Below, piece by piece: positions 54,771 to 64,000 of a stretch of DNA of 64,000 bases. Source of the DNA: Xylanibacter muris (GTDB lineage: Bacteria; Bacteroidota; Bacteroidia; Bacteroidales; Bacteroidaceae). A model generated the notes under the pieces. It did not search any database. It saw only the letters and a list, made by a program, of their open reading frames with translations, and was not told the DNA's origin. The stretch is from NCBI RefSeq assembly GCF_013166605.1, contig NZ_JABKKF010000010.1, positions 49,067 to 113,066 of the forward strand, in the 5' to 3' direction. The position numbers and the translations under genes are program-made. Numbering within the stretch: the first letter of the stretch is position 1; every line of letters starts with the position of its first letter.

Positions 54771-56009
54771 ATGAAATATTTATTAACCCTGATAATCTGT
54801 GTTTTCGCTATTGTTGCATGCTCTGACGAAAATGAAACGGGGGATTCCATACCGTATCCTTCTGAATTCCACGATTCTGTGTCCCGTACGGTTATCGTTT
54901 ACATGTCCGCAGAAAACGACCTGTCGCAAATTGCCCTTGATGACTTGCAGGAAATGGCGGAAGGTTCGACTAAAATATCTCCAAACACAAATTTGGTCGC
55001 CTTCGTAGACTTGGCGGATAAAAACAAATTTCCATACATTGTGAAAATAAGCAATGGCGAAATTGTAAGGGATGTTTTCTATAACAACGATTCCGACTTT
55101 CTGTCATGTGATCCGGAAAAAATGTATGAAATCCTTTTGTGGACAATGAAACGTTATCCGGCTTCGAGCTACGGGCTGGTGCTTTGGGGACATGCTACAG
55201 GATGGGTCATAAGCAATGACACTATAGCAGATACATATAAATCTGTGTCCGGCATGAATAAGGCATACGGTATAGACACAGGAAACAATACCACTGATTT
55301 TAGCAATGCAAGATGGATGAACATAACTCAAATGGCAAAAGTTCTTGAACGCCTGCCTGAAAGATTTGATTTCCTTTTTGCCGATTGCTGTTGTTTTCAA
55401 TGTGTTGAAAGTGCCTATGAATTGAGAAATACCGCAAAATATATTGTCGGTTCACCTGCCGAGATACCGGGCGAAGGAGCTCCCTACTCCACTGTCGTGC
55501 CGGAAATGTTTAAAAGTGAGAATATCGAGGAATGTTGTTTCGGTATTGTTGACAGGTATAACGAGCATACAACAGACTATGGCCGGCACACCCCGCTTTC
55601 CGTAATAAAGACGGAGGAGTTGGAAAATCTTGCCATGGCAACAAGATATTTACTGCATGAGATAAACACTGAAATCGGAACCGGGACATTCACGACAAAC
55701 AATGTCATCTATTATTTTAGCAGTAAGAGAGAGAGGTTTATGTATGACATGAACGATATTGTCAGAGCAAATACTTCAGAAAGCACTTACAGACAATGGA
55801 AAGATGTCCTTGGCCGCACTGTAATACATAGAAAATCCAGCAACAGATGGGACACGAACGGCTATGTAAACTTCAGAGACTTTACTGTCACAGAGGAAAA
55901 ATACGGTGGAATAAGCATGTTCATTCCCATGAAGGAATACGATGAAGCCGGACTCGACCTAAATATAAAGATAAAGCAAATGCAATGGTGGGATAAAGTT
56001 TTCAAATAA
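54771..56009 (+). CDS. C11 (clostripain) family cysteine protease, lipoprotein
   Basis: A 412-residue protein. A lipoprotein signal ends FAIVAC with lipidated Cys17. The caspase-like fold follows: SRTVIVYMSAENDLSQIALDDLQEM, YGLVLWGHATGW (catalytic His141) and FDFLFADCCCFQC (catalytic Cys206 to 208), EIPGEGAPYSTVVPEMF. C11 enzymes cut after Arg or Lys. Lipid anchoring would put it on the outer membrane. Confidence 0.9.
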   Translation: MKYLLTLIICVFAIVACSDENETGDSIPYPSEFHDSVSRTVIVYMSAENDLSQIALDDLQEMAEGSTKISPNTNLVAFVDLADKNKFPYIVKISNGEIVRDVFYNNDSDFLSCDPEKMYEILLWTMKRYPASSYGLVLWGHATGWVISNDTIADTYKSVSGMNKAYGIDTGNNTTDFSNARWMNITQMAKVLERLPERFDFLFADCCCFQCVESAYELRNTAKYIVGSPAEIPGEGAPYSTVVPEMFKSENIEECCFGIVDRYNEHTTDYGRHTPLSVIKTEELENLAMATRYLLHEINTEIGTGTFTTNNVIYYFSSKRERFMYDMNDIVRANTSESTYRQWKDVLGRTVIHRKSSNRWDTNGYVNFRDFTVTEEKYGGISMFIPMKEYDEAGLDLNIKIKQMQWWDKVFK

Positions 56010-56083
56010 TTATCAACCGGTCAGGACTGAAATTGACATGTATTATCTATAAAGCGGAAGTTGCTAAAAATAAACAACTTTGT

Positions 56084-56114
56084 TTTGTTTTTCACATAAA
56101 TTCAATTAACTTTG
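56084..56114 (+). promoter_or_regulatory. Promoter of glnS
   Basis: TTTG at 56084-56087 and TAACTTTG at 56107-56114, 19 bp apart, match the Bacteroidetes promoter. The leader is about 22 nt. Confidence 0.75.
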
Positions 56115-56142
56115 CAGACTAAACATAAACATTAAAAACACT

Positions 56143-57858
56143 ATGGCAGACAATACCAGCAGAGATAACGAAGAAAAGAAAAGTATAAGCTTCGTTGAAC
56201 AAATAATTGAAGGAGATTTGGCTGAAGGTAAAAACGGCGGTAAGATACAGACAAGATTTCCGCCGGAACCGAACGGATATATACATATAGGCCACGCCAA
56301 GGCAATATGTATGGATTTCGGTGCGGCGGAAAAATATGGAGGGGTATGTAATCTAAGATTTGACGACACGAATCCTTCAAAGGAAAACACTGAATATGTG
56401 GATTCAATATTGAATGATATACAATGGCTGGGATTCAAATGGGCAAATGTATATTATGCCTCCGATTATTTCCAAAAGTTATGGGATTTTGCCGTATGGA
56501 TGATACAGAAAGGTCTGGCTTATGTAGACGAACAGACTTCCGAACAGATAGCAGCCCAAAAGGGCACTCCCACATGTCCCGGTACGGAAAGTCCGTACAG
56601 GAACCGTCCTGTGGAAGAAAGCCTCAGACTATTCAATGAGATGAATACGGCAGAATCTGTGGAAGGCTCGATGGTTTTGCGTGCGAAACTGGATATGGCT
56701 AATCCCAACATGCATTTTCGGGATCCGGTGATATACCGTATTATCCATACTCCGCATCACCGTACCGGAACGAAGTGGCACGCATACCCCATGTATGATT
56801 TCGCTCACGGACAAAGCGACTACTTTGAAGGTGTGACCCACTCTATCTGTACATTGGAATTTGTTCCCCACCGTCCGCTATACGACAAATTTATAGATTT
56901 GCTGAAAGAGTATGAAGGCGAGGCCGGCAACATCACAGACAACCGTCCCCGACAGATTGAGTTCAACCGTCTGAACCTTACGTATACCGTAATGAGCAAA
57001 CGCAAGCTCCACACACTTGTAGACGAGCATCTTGTGGAAGGCTGGGATGATCCGCGTATGCCTACCGTATGCGGAATGCGACGCAGAGGATATTCATCAC
57101 AGAGTATACGTAATTTTATAGACTCAATCGGATATACGAAGTTTGATGCCCTTAATGACTATGCCCTTCTTGAAGCTGCTGTTAGAGACGACCTGAACAA
57201 GAAAGCATGCCGTGTGTCGGCTGTGCTTAATCCGGTGAAACTTGTAATAACGAACTATCCGGAAGGGCAGACTGAAAAGCTTGAAGCGGTAAACAATCCG
57301 GAGAACGAGGCTGACGGAACGCATACGATAACATTCAGTCGTGAACTGTGGATAGAGCGTGACGATTTCATGGAAGATGCTCCAAAGAAATTCTTCCGGT
57401 TGACACCGGGCAAGGAAGTACGTCTGAAGAACTCGTATATAATAATGTGTACAGGATGTAAAAAAGATTCGGAAGGAAACATCGAGGAGATTTATGCAGA
57501 GTATGACCCGACAAGCCGCAGTGGAATGGAAGGGGCAAACAGAAAGGTAAAGGGCACATTACACTGGCTTAGCATTGCACATTGCGAAAAAGCGGAGGTC
57601 AGACTGTACGACCGTTTGTTCAATGTGGAAAATACCGCTGCGGATGAACGTGATTTCCATGAGTTGCTTAATCCCGAATCTCTTAAGGTTCTGAACAACT
57701 GCTATGTGGAGAGCTATCTGAAAGAAAGAAATGTTGGAGATTTCCTGCAGTTCCAGCGTATCGGATATTTTACAATCGACAAAGACTCTACGCCTATGCA
57801 TCTTGTGTTCAACCGTACGGTAGGTTTAAAGGATACTTGGGCAAAGATAAACAAATAA
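56143..57858 (+). CDS. glnS: Glutaminyl-tRNA synthetase
   Basis: A 571-residue class I synthetase: RFPPEPNGYIHIGHAKAI (HIGH at 48-51), NLRFDDTNPSKE, DIQWLGF, HRTGTKWHAYPMYDFAHG, and VMSKRKL (at 284, the KMSKS equivalent). The C-terminal anticodon-binding barrels end LKDTWAKINK. It is of the GlnRS rather than the GluRS type. The tail ends 11 bp before the TPR gene. Confidence 0.97.
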   Translation: MADNTSRDNEEKKSISFVEQIIEGDLAEGKNGGKIQTRFPPEPNGYIHIGHAKAICMDFGAAEKYGGVCNLRFDDTNPSKENTEYVDSILNDIQWLGFKWANVYYASDYFQKLWDFAVWMIQKGLAYVDEQTSEQIAAQKGTPTCPGTESPYRNRPVEESLRLFNEMNTAESVEGSMVLRAKLDMANPNMHFRDPVIYRIIHTPHHRTGTKWHAYPMYDFAHGQSDYFEGVTHSICTLEFVPHRPLYDKFIDLLKEYEGEAGNITDNRPRQIEFNRLNLTYTVMSKRKLHTLVDEHLVEGWDDPRMPTVCGMRRRGYSSQSIRNFIDSIGYTKFDALNDYALLEAAVRDDLNKKACRVSAVLNPVKLVITNYPEGQTEKLEAVNNPENEADGTHTITFSRELWIERDDFMEDAPKKFFRLTPGKEVRLKNSYIIMCTGCKKDSEGNIEEIYAEYDPTSRSGMEGANRKVKGTLHWLSIAHCEKAEVRLYDRLFNVENTAADERDFHELLNPESLKVLNNCYVESYLKERNVGDFLQFQRIGYFTIDKDSTPMHLVFNRTVGLKDTWAKINK

Positions 57859-57868
57859 AATGTAGTAA

Positions 57869-59314
57869 ATGCTTATAAGCGACGATTATTTCAACAGCAA
57901 TAAATTCAGGAATTTACTGCAACAGTATGAAGCATCACTTGAAAGCGGCTCACCCGCTTTCATGGATGCTGACGACCTGACAGATATTGCTGACTATTAC
58001 CAGATGACCGGAGACAACGGGCGTGCTGAAGCCACTGTAGATTTCGCGCTTAGAATATATCCCGGCAGTCTTTTCCCTTTGGTGTTCAAAACACGGAAGG
58101 CGTTGGATAATAAGAATATCTCGCTTGCAGAAGAATACTATGAACAAATAAAGGACAAAAACGCATTCGAAGCCAATGTCCTTCATGCGGAGATTATACT
58201 GTGTGGCGGTGACATGGTTGCGGCTGAGCAGGAATTGCTTCATATCTATGAAAATCTTGAAGACATGGATATGGATGCTGAGACAGATGACTTCTGTTTC
58301 TGTGCTGCGGAGATGTTTTTTGACAGAAATGAAGGAAAGCATGCAAGTGAGTGGTTGGCAAGGATAGATGATCAGGAGGCCACTGATGTAAGGGAACTGC
58401 GGGGAAAGATATCTTTCCTGCTTGAGAGATATAAAGAGGCATCAGATATTTTTCAACGGCTTTTGGACGAGGACCCTTATTCTGAATATTACTGGAACAT
58501 GAAATCAACGGCAGACTATATGAATCAGGATTATGAGTCGGCACTTGAAAGTATTGATTATGCACTTGCCATTAATCCTGATACTCCCGAGGCGTTAATC
58601 ACCAAGGCGAATACTTTATTCACCACCAAGAATTTTGAAGAGGCAATAAAGTATTATAGAAAATATCTTCAGTTTGCGCCGGACGATGACTTTGCCGTTA
58701 TAAACATAGCAATATCTTTTTGTTCGCTGAGAAAAACAGAAGCCGCAAAACATTTTTTCTGTTGGCTGATAAAACATGCGGACGGATGTAACCCGAAAAA
58801 TGTCTTGCGGGCTTATCAAGAAATGGCATTGATCTTAAATGACGAGAATAATGTGGATGAGGCAATCAGGTTTTTAGATGAAAGCAAAAAATATGGCGAT
58901 GATGATACCGAGACAGAGATAATGAAAGGACACATATATCTTTCAAACGGTATGGTCAATGAGTCGCACAGTCAATTTATTAAAGCATTCTCTATGTCTG
59001 AAGACTACCATAACACATTAATTAAAATAATGATGTCTATGCTTGATTGCGGATGCTACGATTCTGTATATGATATTTTCACAAAATATCGGAATGGGCA
59101 CAAAGAAGGTGCCTTGAAAGGCGGATTCGGATATATGGCAATGTGCTGTATGGAATTGAAACGCTATGATGAGGCAAAGGAGTATCTAAAACTTGCAGAA
59201 CGTATTTGTCCGGAGGAACTGAGAATTGCTTTTTATAATATGCTTCCTCATGACATTCAGGAAAAAGATATTTTTAAATATATAACGAATAAAATAGAAA
59301 ATAAAGAACTGTGA
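57869..59314 (+). CDS. TPR-repeat protein
   Basis: A 481-residue protein made of about ten helical hairpins of TPR type (for example ALESIDYALAINPDTPEALITKA, FEEAIKYYRKYLQFAPDDDFA). No signal peptide or membrane segment, so cytosolic. It probably serves as a protein-protein scaffold. It is 11 bp from glnS and overlaps the DedA gene by four bases, so the three are likely one operon. Confidence 0.88.
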   Translation: MLISDDYFNSNKFRNLLQQYEASLESGSPAFMDADDLTDIADYYQMTGDNGRAEATVDFALRIYPGSLFPLVFKTRKALDNKNISLAEEYYEQIKDKNAFEANVLHAEIILCGGDMVAAEQELLHIYENLEDMDMDAETDDFCFCAAEMFFDRNEGKHASEWLARIDDQEATDVRELRGKISFLLERYKEASDIFQRLLDEDPYSEYYWNMKSTADYMNQDYESALESIDYALAINPDTPEALITKANTLFTTKNFEEAIKYYRKYLQFAPDDDFAVINIAISFCSLRKTEAAKHFFCWLIKHADGCNPKNVLRAYQEMALILNDENNVDEAIRFLDESKKYGDDDTETEIMKGHIYLSNGMVNESHSQFIKAFSMSEDYHNTLIKIMMSMLDCGCYDSVYDIFTKYRNGHKEGALKGGFGYMAMCCMELKRYDEAKEYLKLAERICPEELRIAFYNMLPHDIQEKDIFKYITNKIENKEL

Positions 59315-59940
59315 ATTTTATAACACAATTATTGGAACATCTCAATTATGGAACAATCCTGTTCCTAATGTTGCTTGAAAGTACTGTCATTCCGGTACCG
59401 TCTGAATTTGTCGTGACTCCGGCTGCTTATCATGCTGCTGCCGGACATCTGAATATATGGCTTGTGATATTGTTTGCCACCATAGGGGCAGACATAGGAG
59501 CCACTATCAACTATGTGGTGGCATATTTCTTCGGCAGGCCGCTTATTTATAAATTTGCCAACAGCCGCTGGGGTAAGATGTGTCTTCTGAATCAAAAGAA
59601 AGTAGAAAAGAGCGAGGTCTTTTTTAATAAGCATGGAGTCACTGCCACACTTACCGGCAGACTTGTGCCTGTGATACGTCATCTGATTTCCATACCGGCG
59701 GGACTGGCAAAGATGAATTATTGGAAATTTCTCATTTACACGACTATTGGAGCCGGATGCTGGCACAGTGTACTTGCAGGTTTGGGATGGTATCTGCATA
59801 CCATAGTACCACAGGAACAGCTCAATGAGAAAATTACAGAGTATGCGGATTATCTCAAAATATTCATTTTGGGTATTTTGCTTATAGGTGTAGGCTGCTT
59901 CATCGTAAAATCATTAATGAAAAGAAAAAAAGACGCATAG
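59311..59940 (+). CDS. DedA family membrane protein
   Basis: A 209-residue protein. The start is GTG at 59311, in a GTGA overlap with the TPR stop. Segments: ESTVIPVPSEFVVTPAAYHAA (family E-x3-[IVP]-P-x-P-[SG]-E), a membrane run, GADIGATINYVVAYFFGRPLIYKF, then FFNKHGVTATLTGRLVPVIRHLISIPAGLAKMNYWKFL (the F-G/R-x3-R-P motif), and two final membrane helices. DedA proteins act as phospholipid or undecaprenyl-phosphate transporters. Confidence 0.93.
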   Translation: MNFITQLLEHLNYGTILFLMLLESTVIPVPSEFVVTPAAYHAAAGHLNIWLVILFATIGADIGATINYVVAYFFGRPLIYKFANSRWGKMCLLNQKKVEKSEVFFNKHGVTATLTGRLVPVIRHLISIPAGLAKMNYWKFLIYTTIGAGCWHSVLAGLGWYLHTIVPQEQLNEKITEYADYLKIFILGILLIGVGCFIVKSLMKRKKDA

Positions 59941-60025
59941 CACGAATATGCCAAGCATGTTCGCCGGATTATAAGAAGAATGTGTATATTATAAATTAGT
60001 ATAGTAATAAAATTAGGTTTTGATT

Positions 60026-61093
60026 ATGGTAAACAATAACAATCATGTGGTAATTATGGCCGGAGGTGTCGGCAGCCGTTTTTGGCCGATGAGCACTTCA
60101 GATAAACCAAAGCAGTTTATAGACGTCATGGGTGTCGGGAAATCTTTGCTTCAGCTTACTGCAGAAAGGTTTTGCAGTATATGTCCTTCACAGAATCTAT
60201 GGATTGTGACCAACCGCCAATACAAGGACATAGTAAAGGAACAGTTGCCGGATATTGAAGAAAGCCACATCTTATGTGAGCCATGTCGAAGAAATACGGC
60301 TCCTTGCATTGCTTACGTAAGTTGGCGTATAAAGAAAGAAGACCCCAAGGCAAATATTGTGGTTACTCCAAGTGACCATATAGTGATGAATGTGGATGAA
60401 TTCAAGAAAGTTGTTTCGGATTGTCTTAAGTTCACAAAAGAATCTGATGCCATTGTTACCTTAGGTATGAGACCTAACCGTCCTGAGACGGGCTATGGCT
60501 ACATTCAGGCAAATCTTGCACACAACTCATTGCGTAATAAGGATATATTCCGTGTCGACTCATTCCGGGAAAAACCGGATCTGGCTACAGCTGAGCAGTA
60601 TATAAAGAAAAGCAATTATTTTTGGAATGCAGGAATATTTATCTGGAACATACATACTATTGTTAATGCATTCAGAGTATACCAGCCCACAATGGCAAAG
60701 TTGTTTGAACAGCTCATGCCTGTATATGGCACAGAACACGAACAGGAGGAAATAGACCGTATATTCCCCAACTGTGAAAATATATCTGTCGACTATGCCA
60801 TTATGGAAAAGGCAGAGGAGATTTTTGTGCGTCCATCGGATTTCGGATGGAGTGATCTCGGCACATGGGGCTCGCTTTTGGCCCAGACAAAAAAGGATCT
60901 TTATGGAAACAGTTGCATAGGCAATGATATAAATCTTTTTGAAACCAACAATTGTATTGTACATACAGCACAGGAAAAGAAGGTTGTCATACAGGGACTT
61001 GACGGATATATCGTGGCGGAAAATGACAATACTTTGCTGATCTGTAAATTATCGGAAGAGCAGAGAATAAAACAATTCTCAGGACAGAATTGA
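60026..61093 (+). CDS. manC: Mannose-1-phosphate guanylyltransferase
   Basis: About 355 residues; ATG 60026 is preferred to a TTG two codons earlier. The nucleotide loop MAGGVGSRFWPMSTSDKPKQF is diagnostic, followed by EPCRRNTAPCIAY, IVVTPSDHIV, GYGYI, EKPD, WNAGIFIW and SVDYAIMEKAEEIFVRPSDFGWSDLGTW. It makes GDP-mannose from mannose-1-phosphate and GTP. There is no C-terminal isomerase domain (short form). First gene of the GDP-fucose set. Confidence 0.95.
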   Translation: MVNNNNHVVIMAGGVGSRFWPMSTSDKPKQFIDVMGVGKSLLQLTAERFCSICPSQNLWIVTNRQYKDIVKEQLPDIEESHILCEPCRRNTAPCIAYVSWRIKKEDPKANIVVTPSDHIVMNVDEFKKVVSDCLKFTKESDAIVTLGMRPNRPETGYGYIQANLAHNSLRNKDIFRVDSFREKPDLATAEQYIKKSNYFWNAGIFIWNIHTIVNAFRVYQPTMAKLFEQLMPVYGTEHEQEEIDRIFPNCENISVDYAIMEKAEEIFVRPSDFGWSDLGTWGSLLAQTKKDLYGNSCIGNDINLFETNNCIVHTAQEKKVVIQGLDGYIVAENDNTLLICKLSEEQRIKQFSGQN

Positions 61094-61209
61094 ATCACGG
61101 CCTGTGTAATCCGTAAAACAATTACAGACAGGATATATTCTTGACCGTTACTCGGAAATGTGAAATTAAGAAAAGATAATTATTTTAAACAATTAAAGAA
61201 AAGAAGAAA

Positions 61210-62307
61210 ATGGAAAAGAGAAAAGTTGCCCTTATCACAGGTGTTACAGGACAAGACGGTTCGTATTTGGCCGAATTATTGCTTGAAAAAGGTTATGATG
61301 TACATGGAACCATACGCCGTTCATCTGTAGATTTCCGCGAGCGCATCGCTCATCTTGAAGGTAAGCCAAACTTCCATCTTCATTATGCCGACCTTGGCGA
61401 CTCTATGAGTATCATTGGAGTAATTGCAAAAGTAAAGCCTACAGAGATTTACAATCTGGCGGCTCAAAGTCATGTTCAAGTAAGTTTTGACTCTCCTGAA
61501 TTTACTGCTGATGTGGATGCAACGGGCGTATTGCGTGTATTGGAGGCGGTAAGACTGCTTGGCCTTACAGAAACATGCCGAATATATCAGGCTTCCACTT
61601 CAGAACTTTATGGCAAGGTGGAAGAAGTTCCGCAGAATGAAAACACACCGTTCCATCCATACAGCCCTTATGCCGTAGCAAAGCAATATGGTTTTTGGAT
61701 TGTAAAGGAGTATCGCGAGGCATATAACATGTTCTGCTGTTCGGGTATTCTCTTCAATCATGAGAGCGAACGCCGTGGTGAGACTTTTGTTACCCGAAAG
61801 ATTACTTTGGCTGCGGCACGCATCAAGCAAGGCAAGCAGGATAAACTGTATCTTGGCAATCTTGGTTCACTGCGTGACTGGGGATATGCAAAAGACTATG
61901 TAGAATGTATGTGGCTTATCCTCCAGAACGAAAAGCCGGAAGACTTTGTTATTGCGACTGGAATACAGCATTCAGTACGTGAATTCTGTTATCACGCCTT
62001 CAAACGTGTTGGAATAGAACTTGAGTTCCATGGTGAGGGTATTGACGAGAAGGGTATAGACAAAGCTACAGGCAATGTGCTTGTTGAGGTTTCTCCTGAT
62101 TTCTTCCGTCCTACGGATGTTGTAAATCTTTGGGGTGATCCGACGAAGGCAAAGGCAAAGTTAGGATGGAATCCCAACAAGACAAGTTTTGAGGAACTTG
62201 TAAATATAATGGTTGACAATGATATGGCAAAGGTTGCAGCAGAGGATGCCTCTCAGAAGGTACGCACAAATCTTGCCGAGTACCTTGAAAAAGGTATTGT
62301 AAAATAA
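61210..62307 (+). CDS. gmd: GDP-mannose 4,6-dehydratase
   Basis: A 365-residue SDR enzyme: [26 protein letters not shown] (NADP loop), [50 protein letters not shown] (YxxxK) and [20 protein letters not shown]. It makes GDP-4-keto-6-deoxymannose from GDP-mannose. The fcl gene follows by 93 bp. Confidence 0.97.
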   Translation: MEKRKVALITGVTGQDGSYLAELLLEKGYDVHGTIRRSSVDFRERIAHLEGKPNFHLHYADLGDSMSIIGVIAKVKPTEIYNLAAQSHVQVSFDSPEFTADVDATGVLRVLEAVRLLGLTETCRIYQASTSELYGKVEEVPQNENTPFHPYSPYAVAKQYGFWIVKEYREAYNMFCCSGILFNHESERRGETFVTRKITLAAARIKQGKQDKLYLGNLGSLRDWGYAKDYVECMWLILQNEKPEDFVIATGIQHSVREFCYHAFKRVGIELEFHGEGIDEKGIDKATGNVLVEVSPDFFRPTDVVNLWGDPTKAKAKLGWNPNKTSFEELVNIMVDNDMAKVAAEDASQKVRTNLAEYLEKGIVK

Positions 62308-62400
62308 TTATTTTCATAGCAGTATAGTATAAGTTATGATATTGCCGGGCATGAATAGAAATGGCTGTCCGGCAATATCTACATATAAAATATACATAAA

Positions 62401-63576
62401 ATGGCATTAGATATAAATTCTAAGATATATATTGCCGGACATAATGGCCTTGTAGGCTCGGCAATATGGAATAATCTTAAAACACGAGGATACAACAATC
62501 TTATCGGACGCTCACACAAAGAACTCGACCTTACAGACCAAGTGGCCGTGAAGAAGTTTTTTGATGAGGAACGTCCGGATGCCGTTGTTCTTGCTGCGGC
62601 ATTTGTCGGAGGTATAATGGCAAACTCGCTATACAGGGCTGATTTCATTATGCAGAATATGATGATGCAGTGTAACGTTATCGGCAATGCTTATTCACAC
62701 GGAGTGAAAAAACTGCTGTTTCTCGGTTCCACCTGCATTTATCCGAAGAATGCATCGCAGCCGATGAAGGAGGACGCTTTGCTGACATCACCATTGGAAT
62801 ATACCAATGAAGAATATGCAATAGCTAAGATTGCCGGATTGAAAATGTGCGAGAGCTATAATCTTCAATACGGAACAAACTATATCGCCGTGATGCCGAC
62901 AAATCTTTATGGGCCTAACGATAATTTTCATTTGGAAAACAGCCACGTAATGCCGGCAATGATGCGAAAGGTATATCTTGCAAAACTAATACATGACGAT
63001 AATTGGAATGCCATACGGACAGACATGAACAAACGTCCGGTGGAGGGCGTCACGGGAAATAATTCTGATGATGAGATTCTCAATGTTCTTGAAAAGTATG
63101 GCATAAGCAACAATAAAGTCTTACTTTGGGGAACCGGTACCCCACTCCGCGAGTTCCTGTGGAGCGAGGATATGGCAGATGCAAGTGTACATGTATTGCT
63201 GAATGTTGATTTCAAGGATATTATAGGAATAGAAAAGTATTCTTCTGTCTTCTATGGAAAGGGGACGACAGGTGCCGTTGACCGCAATAACAGTGAAGGA
63301 AGAGGTGGCGCGATACCGCAGCTCGGAGAAATACGAAACTGTCATATAAATGTCGGAACAGGCAAAGAACTTACCATTCGTGAATTGTCCGAACTGGTTG
63401 TAAAGGCAGTAGGATTTGAGGGTATAATAGAATTTGACGCCTCAAAGCCAGACGGAACTCCACGTAAGCTTATAGATGTCGAGAAACTGCATTCGCTTGG
63501 ATGGGTTCACAAAGTTGAAATTGAAGACGGAGTGCAAAAACTTTTCAATTGGTATAAGGAAAGTCTTGAAAAGTAA
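62401..63576 (+). CDS. fcl: GDP-L-fucose synthase
   Basis: A 391-residue SDR epimerase-reductase: [77 protein letters not shown] (YxxxK), [31 protein letters not shown]. Enteric enzymes are near 320 residues; the extra length is an insertion around 205-225 ([15 protein letters not shown]) and another around 275-305 ([13 protein letters not shown]), as usual in Bacteroidales. It makes GDP-L-fucose for capsule and glycoprotein O-glycans. Confidence 0.97.
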   Translation: MALDINSKIYIAGHNGLVGSAIWNNLKTRGYNNLIGRSHKELDLTDQVAVKKFFDEERPDAVVLAAAFVGGIMANSLYRADFIMQNMMMQCNVIGNAYSHGVKKLLFLGSTCIYPKNASQPMKEDALLTSPLEYTNEEYAIAKIAGLKMCESYNLQYGTNYIAVMPTNLYGPNDNFHLENSHVMPAMMRKVYLAKLIHDDNWNAIRTDMNKRPVEGVTGNNSDDEILNVLEKYGISNNKVLLWGTGTPLREFLWSEDMADASVHVLLNVDFKDIIGIEKYSSVFYGKGTTGAVDRNNSEGRGGAIPQLGEIRNCHINVGTGKELTIRELSELVVKAVGFEGIIEFDASKPDGTPRKLIDVEKLHSLGWVHKVEIEDGVQKLFNWYKESLEK

Positions 63577-63717
63577 TTGTCATACATAAAGGTATTTCGG
63601 GAACGCATTGGTCATCTGATAAACAAGTAATATTGAATATAATATGGAGACCATATTAATTTAACCAGAAACCGTCAATAGAGCCATGAAACACCATTTG
63701 TTTTAAGGTAGGAAAAA

Positions 63718-63753
63718 ATAAAGCAACGCATTTTCAAAGATGCGTTGCTTTAT
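63718..63753. terminator. Bidirectional hairpin terminator
   Basis: A 13-bp perfect stem (63718-63730 with 63741-63753; core AAGCAACGCA/TGCGTTGCTT) with a 10-nt loop and A/T-rich flanks. Located between the convergent fcl and xylA genes. Confidence 0.85.
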
Positions 63754-63785
63754 TATATAATGATACTTTAATATATCAATATTGA

Positions 63786-64000
63786 TTACTTCGTATACAG
63801 AGATACGATAGTCTCATACTTCTCCTGCTTGCCGCTGGTGAGCTTCGGCTCCTCAACCTTCTTGCCGTACTCGTAAATCTGCTCCAGGCTAAGACGGCCA
63901 TCCTCAAAGTCCTTGCCGATACCGCTGTCAAAGCTTGAATAACGCTCCTTAAGCATTGCGGGAAGCTCGCTCTCCTCGAGTATCGCCGCTGCGTTGAGAA
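63786..64000 (-). CDS. xylA: Xylose isomerase, C-terminal part (5' end beyond the window)
   Basis: Seventy complete codons before a TAA at 63786-63788. The peptide reads LNAAAILEESELPAMLK, RYSSFDSGIGKDFEDG and LEQIYEYGKKVEEPKL, ending SGKQEKYETIVSLYTK, which matches the C-terminal arm of xylose isomerases (RYasfdsG.G..fe.G...le.l..y). The enzyme converts xylose to xylulose. Codons are clearly more G+C-rich than in the neighbours, which may reflect high expression. Confidence 0.85.
   Translation of the reverse strand, partial: LNAAAILEESELPAMLKERYSSFDSGIGKDFEDGRLSLEQIYEYGKKVEEPKLTSGKQEKYETIVSLYTK

Noticed and set aside
63786..64000. xylA fragment as horizontally acquired DNA because of its G+C-rich codons
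   Set aside because: The shift is confined to a short, probably highly expressed gene end, and codon optimisation is a simpler reason.
1..64000. tRNA or rRNA genes and insertion sequences
   Set aside because: No cloverleaf, conserved rRNA segment or transposase was recognised in any gap or frame.

Overview
The window reads as chromosomal DNA of a Bacteroidales bacterium, probably a gut Prevotella or Bacteroides relative. The evidence is: promoters of the Bacteroidetes type (TAnnTTTG with TTTG about 20 bases upstream) in front of many genes and no Shine-Dalgarno dependence; a short primary sigma factor without region 1.1; DUF5686, DUF4491 and DUF6057 proteins; a eukaryote-like branching enzyme; GH95 and GHL10 glycosidases; and a GDP-fucose pathway. 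Nearly everything after 7.7 kb is core metabolism and cell biology.

1-7.7 kb is a type III-B CRISPR-Cas locus, all on the + strand: the 3' part of cmr3, then cmr4, a gene that fuses Cmr5 to Cmr6, a hairpin terminator, an AT-rich leader with its own promoter, an array of 22 perfect 35-bp repeats plus one degenerate terminal repeat (22 spacers), a branched palindrome, and a reverse transcriptase-Cas1 fusion followed by cas2. The RT implies spacer capture from RNA. The spacers fit that idea strikingly: on the strand opposite the crRNA, 16 of 22 contain an ATG, and in 8 it is followed by Lys/Arg-Lys codons (M-K-K or M-R-K), usually behind an A+T-rich stretch that looks like a Bacteroidetes 5' UTR. 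Several encode hydrophobic, signal-peptide-like N-termini. The array therefore looks like a set of antisense RNAs to translation-start regions of mRNAs, many probably encoding secreted or membrane proteins. This is the main discovery candidate.

7.7-15.1 kb: a HAD phosphatase (-), then cstA, a small outer-membrane barrel, nadC, an M23 peptidase and a C69 peptidase (+). 15.2-30.3 kb is a long minus-strand block: addA-addB recombination nuclease, a DUF5686 protein, the primary sigma factor, glutamate dehydrogenase, rlmH, a DUF4491 protein, a LolA-like protein and ftsK. 30.4-33.8 kb (+): an RNase D-like exonuclease, rlmI-like methyltransferase and tilS. 34.3-35.0 kb (-): kdsB. 35.2-40.2 kb (+): a secreted MORN-repeat protein, a YhcH protein, glgB and a DUF6057 protein. 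40.3-46.3 kb (-): a small secreted protein, ruvC, a GHL10 glycosidase, glyA, pyrI and pyrB. 46.4-49.5 kb (+): penicillin-binding protein 1A and a tRNA methyltransferase. 49.7-54.7 kb (-): a GH95 fucosidase, a zinc-ribbon membrane protein and a GH25 lysozyme. 54.8-63.6 kb (+): a C11 lipoprotein protease, glnS, a TPR protein, a DedA protein, then manC-gmd-fcl, which make GDP-L-fucose from mannose-1-phosphate. The window ends in the 3' end of a xylose isomerase gene (-).

Outside the CRISPR locus, the most unexplained structures are two related palindromic intergenic elements (about 34.0 and 52.7 kb) sharing diverged flanks. No rRNA or tRNA gene and no insertion sequence was recognised.
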